Assembly (NCBI GenBank): GCA_051306415.1
Contig: JBPPNE010000161.1
Span: 1 to 24,753, forward strand
Reading direction: 5' to 3'
From: CBDDRG01 sp051306415
GTDB taxonomy: Bacteria; Pseudomonadota; Gammaproteobacteria; Pseudomonadales; Porticoccaceae
Length of the DNA: 24,753 nt
How positions within the stretch are numbered: the stretch's first letter is position 1; the number at the start of each line of letters is the position of its first letter. This document shows positions 16,776-23,459 of this stretch, piece by piece. A program made the translations under genes and the position numbers. The notes under the pieces were generated by a model that was given only the letters and a program-made list of their open reading frames with translations, was not told where the DNA came from and searched no databases.

Positions 16776-17777
16776 ATGGCTCGAAAAAAGAAACACGAAG
16801 AGCACGAAAATCATGAGCGCTGGCTGGTGTCCTACGCCGATTTCATCACCCTGCTATTCGCCTTTTTCGTGGTCATGTATTCGATTTCATCGGTCAATGA
16901 AGGCAAGTTCAAGGTGCTGTCCAACGCCATGGTGGCGGCCTTTCACACCCCCGCGAAATCCCTCGCGCCGATCCAGGTCGGCAAGATGGTGCGCTCCCCC
17001 CAGGAGCCTTTGCAGGAGGTGATGAACACGCCGGTACCGCTGGTGCCGACACCGATTTCCCTCAGTTTGCCGATGCCGACCGTCGCGAATATGGAGCCCA
17101 TGCGGGTGGGCGGCACAGCGTCGGAAAACGGCGAACGCAAACCTCGGGAAACAGATCGCAGCGCAGCGGTCGGAGTTGCCGTCCAGGTGCCGCCGGGCGA
17201 CGCCGCCCGCAAGCAGGTGGAAGCCATTGCCGACCAGGTAGAGACGGCGCTCAAGGCCCTGATCCATGCCGGCAAGGTGCGGGTGCGGCGTAGCAAGCTA
17301 TAGCTCTACGTGGAGATCAACACCAGCATTCTGTTCGCCAGTGGCAGCGGCCAGCTGATGCGGGACGCACAGCCGGTGTTGGAGAAACTCGGTGTTGTTC
17401 TCGCCACGCTTCCCAATTTTGTCCACGTCGAGGGCTTCACCGACGATCATCCAATCAGTACACCGATCTATCCATCCAACTGGGAGTTATCGGCGGGTAG
17501 GGCGGCGACGGTGGTGCGGTTGTTTGCGGGCTATGGTGTCGCACCCCAGCGTATGACCTCCATCGGGTACGGTGAGTACCGGCCCATCGCGGACAATATC
17601 AGCGTGGCGGGGAGAGCGGCCAATCGCCGGGTGGTAGTGGTAGTGCTCGCAGATCCGACCACCGCGAGCGAACCTGGGCGTGCCGACGAGGTGGACAGGC
17701 TGCGCGGCGAGACAAAAGCGAGCAGTGATCCCGCGATCGCACCACAGAAGCCAGCGCTGGTGGACAGCGGGAGTTAG
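16776..17777 (+). pseudogene. motD: Flagellar stator protein MotD (MotB-like, OmpA domain), amber codon at conserved Trp
   Basis: The N-terminal part has the MotB/MotD hallmark: a basic start, WLVSYADFITLLFAFFVVMY as the single membrane helix with the proton-carrying Asp (YADF), and SSVNEGKF. A Pro-rich linker follows. At 17301-17303, between RRSKL and LYVEINTSILF, a TAG replaces the codon where family members carry an aromatic residue, most simply TGG. After it the same frame continues through a full OmpA/MotB peptidoglycan-binding domain (VEGFTDDHPI, NWELSAGRAATVVRLF, SIGYGEYRP) to the TAG at 17777. The upstream piece alone would lack the peptidoglycan anchor and so could not form a working stator. 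It follows the broken motC by 37 bases. Confidence 0.85.
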
Positions 17778-17817
17778 CCGTGGAGGAGGCGAGTCTATCG
17801 GTGGGGAGGCTGTCACC

Positions 17818-18000
17818 GTGACCGAGGGCGTCAACGGCGTGGATGGTGTTGGACTACCGCCAATAATCCCTGCTCACCCTAGCCGCCGTCCTAGTGGCGA
17901 TCAGCACTCGCGCGAGAAACGTCCCAAGCCTCCTGCGCGCCACGATGATGGCGATGAGGATGGCGACGACCCCCAGATTCATATCGATGAGTATGCCTAG
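17818..18000 (+). CDS. Small acidic/basic hypothetical protein ending at the palindromic element
   Basis: A GTG at 17818 is preceded at eight bases by a strong Shine-Dalgarno GGGGAGG (17803-17809). It opens a 60-codon frame: VTEGVNGVDGVGLPPIIP, a basic Arg/Pro middle, a DDGDEDGDD stretch and the end IHIDEYA. The patterned low-complexity composition with a conserved-looking C-terminus suggests a real small protein at the end of the motCD unit. I recall similar tails in other flagellar clusters but cannot name a family. The TAG stop is formed by the CTAG at the edge of the palindromic element, so the insertion may have altered or supplied the end. Confidence 0.45.
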   Translation: MTEGVNGVDGVGLPPIIPAHPSRRPSGDQHSREKRPKPPARHDDGDEDGDDPQIHIDEYA

Positions 18001-18165
18001 GAGTCTGTCGGACTTAAGACTGTCCTACTGCGGAAAAGCCGAATTTGGTTATATTTTGTGCAAATTCTTGTTGAATAGCCCCACTACTCGCCACAAATTT
18101 GCACAAAATCTGCCTCAAATCGGACTTTCCCTCGCTACGGACGCTTAAGTCCGACAGGCTCCTAG
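17997..18165. repeat. Palindromic MITE-like element, copy 2, CTAG-bounded
   Basis: This copy lies in the same orientation as the one at 11989-12176 and differs from it at about four positions, for example GAGTCTG instead of GAGCCTG in the left arm and ACTACTC instead of ACTATTC in the loop. CTAG flanks both ends (17997-18000 and 18162-18165). The right-end 19-bp duplication of copy 1 is absent. Together the two copies bracket fleQ-flhG-fliA-motC-motD, so direct-repeat recombination between them could delete about 6 kb. Confidence 0.85.
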
Positions 18166-18309
18166 AACCTGCCAGAAAAACTACTGCGCTCGGCATTTGC
18201 GTCCGTGCGGTGCTCGATATCCTCATATACTCCTCTGTATGTTCCAGTTTCAGCGCTCCGCCGAACGCGAACTGTCTTCGCTCGCTACCGTTGTTGGGCA
18301 GGTTCCTAG
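18162..18309. repeat. Second palindromic repeat family, CTAG-bounded, abutting copy 2
   Basis: CTAG-AACCTGCC at 18162-18173 is mirrored by GGCAGGTT-C-CTAG at 18297-18309. The interior is an imperfect palindrome: for example GATATCCTCATATACTCCTC near the centre, and CGCTCGGCATTTGCG opposed to CGCGAACTGTCTTCGCTCG. It shares the CTAG at 18162-18165 with the first family. There is no coding potential. I regard it as a different non-autonomous or structured repeat with the same target preference. Confidence 0.65.
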
Positions 18310-18360
18310 ACACTGAGCTGTTTTGTCCTTGATCGCGCGCGTCATTCAAGCGGGCCGGGG

Positions 18361-18729
18361 CTATACCACGACCTGGCTGAGCCAAGTGTCATGCAGGTTA
18401 CACACACTCAACGCGTACAGTGTTCCGCTGTAGCCGGGCGGCGTAAAGGTGGAAACCGGCGCCTTGTCCTGCATCGAGTCGAACAGGTGCTCATCAAGAA
18501 ACGCATAGTTGCGGTCGAGAATCACATGTTTGATGATGTAGTGCTCGTAGCCCTTCATCTCGTGCCCGGTAATGACTTTCACTAACAGCGCGCCCGCACC
18601 TTTGCTCAGTTCAATGGTGGGAGTATGAGTGGCAACTTTGCTGGTGCAGCGGCGCCGAAACCGGCTAGCGTTTTTCCGTATTGTCGTCGTGCCGGGTGCT
18701 GCGATTGATGGCGTAACGGGTGACGTCAC
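18361..18729 (-). pseudogene. Superoxide-reductase-like (desulfoferrodoxin/neelaredoxin) domain, probably 5'-truncated
   Basis: From about 18625 downward this minus frame reads as a desulfoferrodoxin-type iron-binding domain: THTPTIEL (compare KHVPVIE), GHEMKGYEHYIIKHVIL (compare HPMEEEHYIEWIEL) and the C-terminal ligand motif CNLHDTW (compare CNIHGLW). Such proteins reduce superoxide at a His4-Cys iron site. Upstream, the only ATG in frame (18729) lies inside the 3' end of the desaturase gene and gives an unlikely basic N-terminus. In another frame the bases around 18640-18670 read LAGFGAAAPAKLP, which resembles the end of a signal peptide. A frameshift or truncation that cost the signal region is therefore likely. 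The stop is TAG. Confidence 0.55.
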
Positions 18730-19534
18730 CGATAAAGGGTAGCGCCAGCATGCCAGTCAGACGGGCGACCTGGGCGGGGTCGCGGTGATCGTGAATCCCG
18801 ATCATCATGCGCTGGTGCCCGCCGCGCGGTTGATCGCGATAGGTTCCGAGCCAACGATCCCACCAGGGCAGATTGAAGCCGAAGTTGCTGTTGGCCTCGT
18901 CGTCCGCTACCGAGTGGTGAACCCGGTGCATATCCGGCGTCACCACCAGCCAGCGCAGCGCGCAGTCAAGACGCGCTGGCAGGCGGAGGTTGCCGTGGTT
19001 GAACAGGGAGGTCGCATTGAGTGCCACCTCGAAGATCACCACCGCGGCGACGCTCGGTCCGAGCGCGGCGATGCTGGCAAATTTGATGAGCATGGACAGC
19101 ATGATTTCCAGCGGATGAAAGCGAATGCCTGTTGTGAGGTCGTAATCGAGATCGGCGTGGTGGACGCGGTGCAGGCGCCACAGTGCCGGCACCGCGTGAA
19201 ACAGCACATGCTGGCAATAGATGATCAAATCGAGCGCGATCAGCGAAATCAGCACTGCCATCGCCGCCGGTGGGTTTAGGTAGTTGAGAATTCCCCAGTC
19301 GCGCTGATTCACGAAGGCCGCCACGCCGACGGTAGCGACTGGAAACAGCAGGCGCAGGGTCAGCGTATTCAGAATCATGAGGCCAAGGTTGTGCGGCCAG
19401 CGCCGCGCCCGTGAAAGCAGGGGCTCGCGCCGTGGCGCAAGCACTTCCCAGACCGCCACCAGCGCGAACGCGCCCAGAAAAGCACCCAGCCGGATACTTA
19501 TCTCGTGAGTCAGAATGAATTCATCGGCAGTCAT
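18665..19534 (-). CDS. Sterol desaturase / fatty acid hydroxylase family membrane protein
   Basis: The 289-residue protein carries the di-iron histidine motifs of this superfamily: HVLFH (109-113), HRVHH (122-126) and HRVHH (203-207), with the family block PDMHRVHHSVADDEANSNFG. Hydrophobic stretches near 18-32, 57-75, 91-110 and 150-172 are consistent with several membrane helices. These enzymes use O2 to hydroxylate or desaturate lipid substrates; which lipid is unknown. The C-terminal part ends within a sequence that overlaps the superoxide-reductase-like frame by 65 bases. A bacterial role in hopanoid, ornithine-lipid or alkylglycerol modification is possible but not shown. Confidence 0.88.
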   Translation of the reverse strand: MTADEFILTHEISIRLGAFLGAFALVAVWEVLAPRREPLLSRARRWPHNLGLMILNTLTLRLLFPVATVGVAAFVNQRDWGILNYLNPPAAMAVLISLIALDLIIYCQHVLFHAVPALWRLHRVHHADLDYDLTTGIRFHPLEIMLSMLIKFASIAALGPSVAAVVIFEVALNATSLFNHGNLRLPARLDCALRWLVVTPDMHRVHHSVADDEANSNFGFNLPWWDRWLGTYRDQPRGGHQRMMIGIHDHRDPAQVARLTGMLALPFIGDVTRYAINRSTRHDDNTEKR

Positions 19535-19755
19535 CGCGATAGCTTCTCTTGCCGGCCGCGTAGAAAGCGGATTGGTGCCCCTGTAAAGATTTTATTGCTC
19601 ACCAAACCATCGACACCTTTGGCCCAGTCGCCTGGCTAGACCCCATCAGTTTAGTTGATCTTGATCACTAGTAGACCTTGTTCATGCACGACTCCCTGGG
19701 GGATACTACATGCGATCATTAATCGCGACGAGATACCAGGCCAAGAGCCCGAGCG

Positions 19756-20103
19756 GTGATGGATCGAGTAGATATAACCCTACCGGCATTGATAGGAGAG
19801 GATATCGTCACGCGCAAGACAATTATCGCGGCCGCTATTATCGCCGCCACTGGGTTGGCCGGCTGTGCGTCCAATAGCGAACTGGCGCAAGTGCGCGCCG
19901 CCGCCGACAAGGCGCAGGTGAGTGCGGATCGCGCTCAACAGACGGCAGATGCGGCAAAGTTGAGCGCCGATCAGGCGGCTCAGAGTGCGGCGGCCGCTAG
20001 CGCCCAGTCAGCGGCGGCGGCCAAGGCCGATAGCGCCGAGCAGACTGCCACTAGCGTCAACGAAAAAATTGAGCGCATGTTCAAGAAAACGATGATGAAA
20101 TAG
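19756..20103 (+). CDS. Lpp/OprI-like alanine-rich lipoprotein with an apparent ACG start
   Basis: The coding frame contains a classic lipoprotein signal (RKTIIAAAIIAATGLAGCAS) followed by an Ala-rich heptad coiled coil (DKAQVSADRAQQTADAAKL...) and the C-terminal KIERMFKKTMMK. This is the layout of Lpp and Pseudomonas OprI, whose terminal Lys is attached to peptidoglycan by L,D-transpeptidases. GTG and ATG at 19756 and 19759 would add an 18-residue non-basic extension before the signal. The codon at the natural position, 19810-19812, is ACG, and AGGAGAGG (19794-19801) sits eight bases before it. So the original start was probably ATG, now ACG; translation may be weak or absent, or may use an upstream start. 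Restored length is 97 residues, 79 after cleavage. Confidence 0.75.
   Translation: MMDRVDITLPALIGEDIVTRKTIIAAAIIAATGLAGCASNSELAQVRAAADKAQVSADRAQQTADAAKLSADQAAQSAAAASAQSAAAAKADSAEQTATSVNEKIERMFKKTMMK
19794..19801 (+). promoter_or_regulatory. Ribosome binding site that points to an ACG start
   Basis: AGGAGAGG lies eight bases before the ACG at 19810 and has no ATG, GTG or TTG downstream in frame before the signal peptide. It therefore marks ACG (or a lost ATG) as the native start of the lipoprotein. Confidence 0.6.
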
Positions 20104-20189
20104 CGCGATGGCGATTCGTTGACGCGAACCCGGACGGAGCCGAGCGCCGAGTTGATGAGAGTTGATGCTGATGCTCGGGTCGCCGAGGA

Positions 20190-20822
20190 CTAGCGAATGA
20201 CAACTCGAGTGCCGATCTTGAGGTGGTTCGCCAAGTCAGCGATCTGGGCGTTATCCAGTGCTACGCAGCCGTGTGTCCAGTTGAATTGACGATGAATCCG
20301 CAAGCTTCCGCCACCGACACCGTGAATGCCGATGGCGCCGCCGAGCGGCGTCGTTGCGGGTGGAAGCCGGCCATATTCATGAGCGTCAATAATTTGTAGG
20401 TAGTGGGGCCGGGTAATTTTCCGCTGTGCCAGTGCCAGCGTTGCGTGGCCGACAGTTGGGTAGGCGAGATTAATAAACAGACGATAACTGCCGCCGCGTC
20501 TGATGGCATTGACGTGATAAGTGCCGAGGGGTGTGGTGTCGTCGCCAGCTAGATGCAGTGGTACAGCGCCACGCCGCCCGATGGCGATATTGTCATAGCG
20601 GGCGAGCGTTTTGTCCCCCGCCATGACTTGGGCAACAGCGGTCTGGGTGTCGATCAGCAACCACACGCGGTCGCCGCCGTTAACCTGACGCGGTGCTGTG
20701 ATAAACGTGCACAATTCCACCCACCCGATAATCCAGGTGGAGGGCCAGGGACGCGAGCTGTGGTGTTCCGCAGTACGGTGTTGCGCGGCATTGTCGCGGA
20801 AAATTCGGTGAGCCCAATTCAT
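20190..20822 (-). CDS. L,D-transpeptidase family protein (YkuD fold)
   Basis: The frame encodes 210 residues. From about residue 50 it follows a small YkuD-type L,D-transpeptidase: VWLLIDTQTAVAQVMAGDKT, DDTTPLGTYHVNAI, TPLGGAIGIHGVGGG and the active-site block RIHRQFNWTHGCVALDN. The catalytic Cys and the two conserved His (in IHG and THGC) are present. The 40-odd N-terminal residues do not look like a good signal peptide, so the true start may lie downstream, for example at the GTG of the VWLLID segment. These enzymes make 3-3 cross-links or attach proteins to peptidoglycan in the periplasm. The gene diverges from a second transpeptidase gene beginning near 20892. The stop is TAG. Confidence 0.8.
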   Translation of the reverse strand: MNWAHRIFRDNAAQHRTAEHHSSRPWPSTWIIGWVELCTFITAPRQVNGGDRVWLLIDTQTAVAQVMAGDKTLARYDNIAIGRRGAVPLHLAGDDTTPLGTYHVNAIRRGGSYRLFINLAYPTVGHATLALAQRKITRPHYLQIIDAHEYGRLPPATTPLGGAIGIHGVGGGSLRIHRQFNWTHGCVALDNAQIADLANHLKIGTRVVIR

Positions 20823-20891
20823 TGCGCGGCCTTGCCAGCGGGATTAAGCGGTGGTGGTAGGTTAGCAGCAAAGTGTCGGCACCTTAAGCAG

Positions 20892-21932
20892 GTGCTTGGT
20901 GGATGGAGTTTTCTCGGGCTGTGGACATTGGCAGTGCTGCCGATCCCGGACGGACTCGCCGCGACCTTTGATATTCGGCCCGACGGCAGCACCCTCGTGG
21001 GCGAGCTGCGGGTGGTGATGCCGAGTCACGACAACACGCTACTCGACATCGCCCGCCATTTCGACGTTGGTTATCACGAAATCACCGGGGCAAATCCGGG
21101 CATTAACATCTGGCCCCCCGGCCTGGGTGCCCGGGTTGTGGTGCCGACACAATTTGTTCTGCCCGCCAAGCCTTGGCGGGGTATGGTTGTCAACATTTCC
21201 CAACGTCGGCTGTTTTATTTTCCGGCGCCAGAAAAAGGCCAGTCGCCCCAGGTCATTACCTTTCCGATCAGTATCGCCCGCGAGGGTTAGTCCACCCCGC
21301 TGGGTCAGAGCAAGATCGTCGCCAAGCACAAGGACCCGGCCTGGTTTGTGCCCAAATCCATTCGCGACGAACATATTCAGCAAGGCGAGACCGAGTTTCC
21401 CGAATACTTCCCGCCGGGGCCGAATAACCCCATGGGCATGCTCGCCATTCAGACTGGTTTTCTCGGCATCTATATCCACGGCACCAATCGGCCATGGGGG
21501 GTGGGGATGCGCACCAGTCACGGTTGCCTGCATCTGTACCCGGAGGATGCCGCCATCCTGTTTCCACTGATGACCGCGGGGATTCCATTGCGCGTCATCG
21601 ACGAGCCCTTTGTGGTCGGCCATCTAGGTCGCGATGTGGTGATGACGAGCTATGAGCCAGTTGCCGAGTCCGGCGCCAGCACCAATCTGTTCACCCGCGC
21701 AGTGCTTGCGCTACTGCCCTACCTGGAGCCGGACGCAGCGGAGCAGAGCCTTGGCTATGATGTGGCCTGGGGCAGGGTGCAGGAAGTGGTTGGTAAAAAA
21801 ACCCTGGTGCCGATGTCTGTCAGCCCTGGTGGCCGCAGTATCGAGGAGGTGATCGCGGAGATTAGGGCCGAAGCCTACGCTTTCCCGCCCTATGGGGTGG
21901 ATGCCAACGACGCCTCCCTGCCGGGTCAATAG
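20892..21932 (+). pseudogene. ErfK/YbiS-type L,D-transpeptidase interrupted by an amber codon
   Basis: I start the frame at GTG 20892, giving VLGGWSFLGLWTLAVLPIPDG as a signal peptide. A LysM-like region follows (LLDIARHFDVGYHEITGANP), then the linker LPAKPWRGMVVNISQRRLFYF typical of ErfK/YbiS/YcfS/YnhG proteins. At 21288-21290, within FPISIAREG-x-STPLG, a TAG occupies the position of the nearly invariant Trp (TGG) of the family. The same frame then continues through the catalytic domain (IYIHGTNRPWGVGM, RTSHGCLHLYPEDA) to the TAG at 21932. Family members attach Lpp to peptidoglycan, and a Lpp-like gene lies 790 bases away. If real, the stop removes the catalytic Cys. The restored protein is 346 residues. 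Confidence 0.8.
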
Positions 21933-22058
21933 TGCTGAGCCCGCCGGGATACCAGTAGCCAGTCCCCGGAAGCCAGGCGGATCGCCAACGGGGCCGTGCT
22001 ACAATCCTCATTCATTTTACTCCCGACCCTCAGGTGGTCGCATAACACTGGCACTGGC

Positions 22059-23453
22059 ATGATCGATAGGCAGCACCCTTCCGAAGAAGCCCCACAACAA
22101 CAAACCAGCCGCCGTCGGCGCAGTAGACGGCCCCGACAGAGCGATCCCCGCCATGAGGAATCCGCTTCGGCGAACTTGGCCGAGCGCGATAACAGTGATG
22201 GCGCTGGCGTTTGGACCGCAGCACAGTTTGAGGTTCCGCCCGAGGTGGGTAAAACTCGGTTTCACGACCTCGGGCTGCCCGACGCCATCATGCACGCGAT
22301 TGCCGATCTCAACTTTCAGTATTGCTCACCGATTCAGGCTAGATCCCTGCCGCTCACCTTGCGAGGCATCGACGTCGTCGGCAAAGCCCAGACCGGCACC
22401 GGCAAGACGGCGGCCTTTCTGGTGACCATCATTGATGACCTGCTGAAAAATCCGATTCGGGAAGACCGCTACGCCGGTGAAGCGCGCGCGCTGGTGGTGG
22501 CACCGACGCGGGAACTGGTGATGCAGATCGCCGAGGATGCCCGCGCGCTCACCAAATACACTGGACTCACCGTGCACACGTTGGTGGGCGGCATGGACTA
22601 CGACAAGCAGCGGCGTCATTTGCACGAGGATTTCTGCGACATTCTGGTCGCTACGCCGGGGCGACTGATCGATTTTTGTGGTAGCAATGATGTCTACCTG
22701 GATCAGGTCGAAGTGCTGGTTATCGACGAGGCTGACCGCATGCTCGACATGGGTTTCATTCCCCAGGTGCGGCGCATCGTTCGCCTCACGCCGAGCAAGG
22801 ATCATCGCCAGACTCTGCTGTTTTCCGCAACCTTCACCCAAGAAGTGCTGAGCCTGTCCGAGCAGTGGACATTCAAGGCGGTCAAAGTGGAAATCGAGCC
22901 GGAGCGCGTCGCCACCGATTCCGTCACCCAAAAAGTCTATATCACCGAGGTGCGCAACAAGCACAGCCTGCTGATCAACATTCTGCGTAGCGAAGAGGCG
23001 GAAAGCGTCATCGTGTTCGCCAATCGGCGCGATCAGTGCCGGCGCCTGCAGGAGCGCCTGCAGAAGGCCGGTTTCGCCGTCGGCCTGCTGTCCGGCGAAG
23101 TGGCTCAGAACAAGCGGGTGCAAACTCTCAACGACTTCAAGTCGGGCAAGTTGAAAGTGCTGGTGGCGACCGATGTCGCGGGCCGGGGTATCCACATCGA
23201 TGGCGTTAGCCACGTCATCAACTTCACGCTGCCAGAAGAGCCGGAGGATTACGTCCACCGCATTGGCCGCACCGGCCGCGCCGGCAAGCTGGGGACTTCA
23301 ATCAGCTTTGCCTGCGAGGACGACGCGTTTTTACTGGAGCCCATCCAGGCTCTGCTGGGTACTACACTGGATTGTCAGCGGCCGACGGAAGAATTGCTGC
23401 GCTCGGGGGACAGTTATCGCGGTGGGCACGAGTCGTCCGTCAGCGCATCCTGA
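22059..23453 (+). CDS. rhlB: DEAD-box ATP-dependent RNA helicase RhlB
   Basis: With the ATG at 22059 the protein has 464 residues. A basic, Arg-rich disordered N-terminus (TSRRRRSRRPRQ) is followed by the helicase core: Q-motif region FQYCSPIQARSLP, motif I AQTGTGKT (110-117), Ia PTRELVMQ, II VLVIDEAD (DEAD at 223-226), III SAT, then VIVFANRRDQCRRL, VATDVAGRGIHI and HRIGRTGRAG. The block KTRFHDLGLPDAIMHAIADL resembles RhlB more than RhlE or SrmB. RhlB unwinds structured RNA for the degradosome. The frame could extend 63 bases further upstream, but that N-terminus has no family character. It converges on cysZ with a six-base gap and no visible terminator hairpin. Confidence 0.88.
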   Translation: MIDRQHPSEEAPQQQTSRRRRSRRPRQSDPRHEESASANLAERDNSDGAGVWTAAQFEVPPEVGKTRFHDLGLPDAIMHAIADLNFQYCSPIQARSLPLTLRGIDVVGKAQTGTGKTAAFLVTIIDDLLKNPIREDRYAGEARALVVAPTRELVMQIAEDARALTKYTGLTVHTLVGGMDYDKQRRHLHEDFCDILVATPGRLIDFCGSNDVYLDQVEVLVIDEADRMLDMGFIPQVRRIVRLTPSKDHRQTLLFSATFTQEVLSLSEQWTFKAVKVEIEPERVATDSVTQKVYITEVRNKHSLLINILRSEEAESVIVFANRRDQCRRLQERLQKAGFAVGLLSGEVAQNKRVQTLNDFKSGKLKVLVATDVAGRGIHIDGVSHVINFTLPEEPEDYVHRIGRTGRAGKLGTSISFACEDDAFLLEPIQALLGTTLDCQRPTEELLRSGDSYRGGHESSVSAS

Positions 23454-23459
23454 AACGCG

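Noticed and set aside
16334..21290. Reassignment of TAG to an amino acid in this organism
   Set aside because: Many intact genes in the window end at TAG at the expected C-terminus (DUF1820, fliA, motD end, phoH, lipoprotein), so TAG must normally terminate.
22326..23258. 310-residue minus-strand open frame opposite rhlB
   Set aside because: It is antisense to the conserved helicase core; the His/Gln/Asp-rich composition is typical of a reverse-frame artefact.
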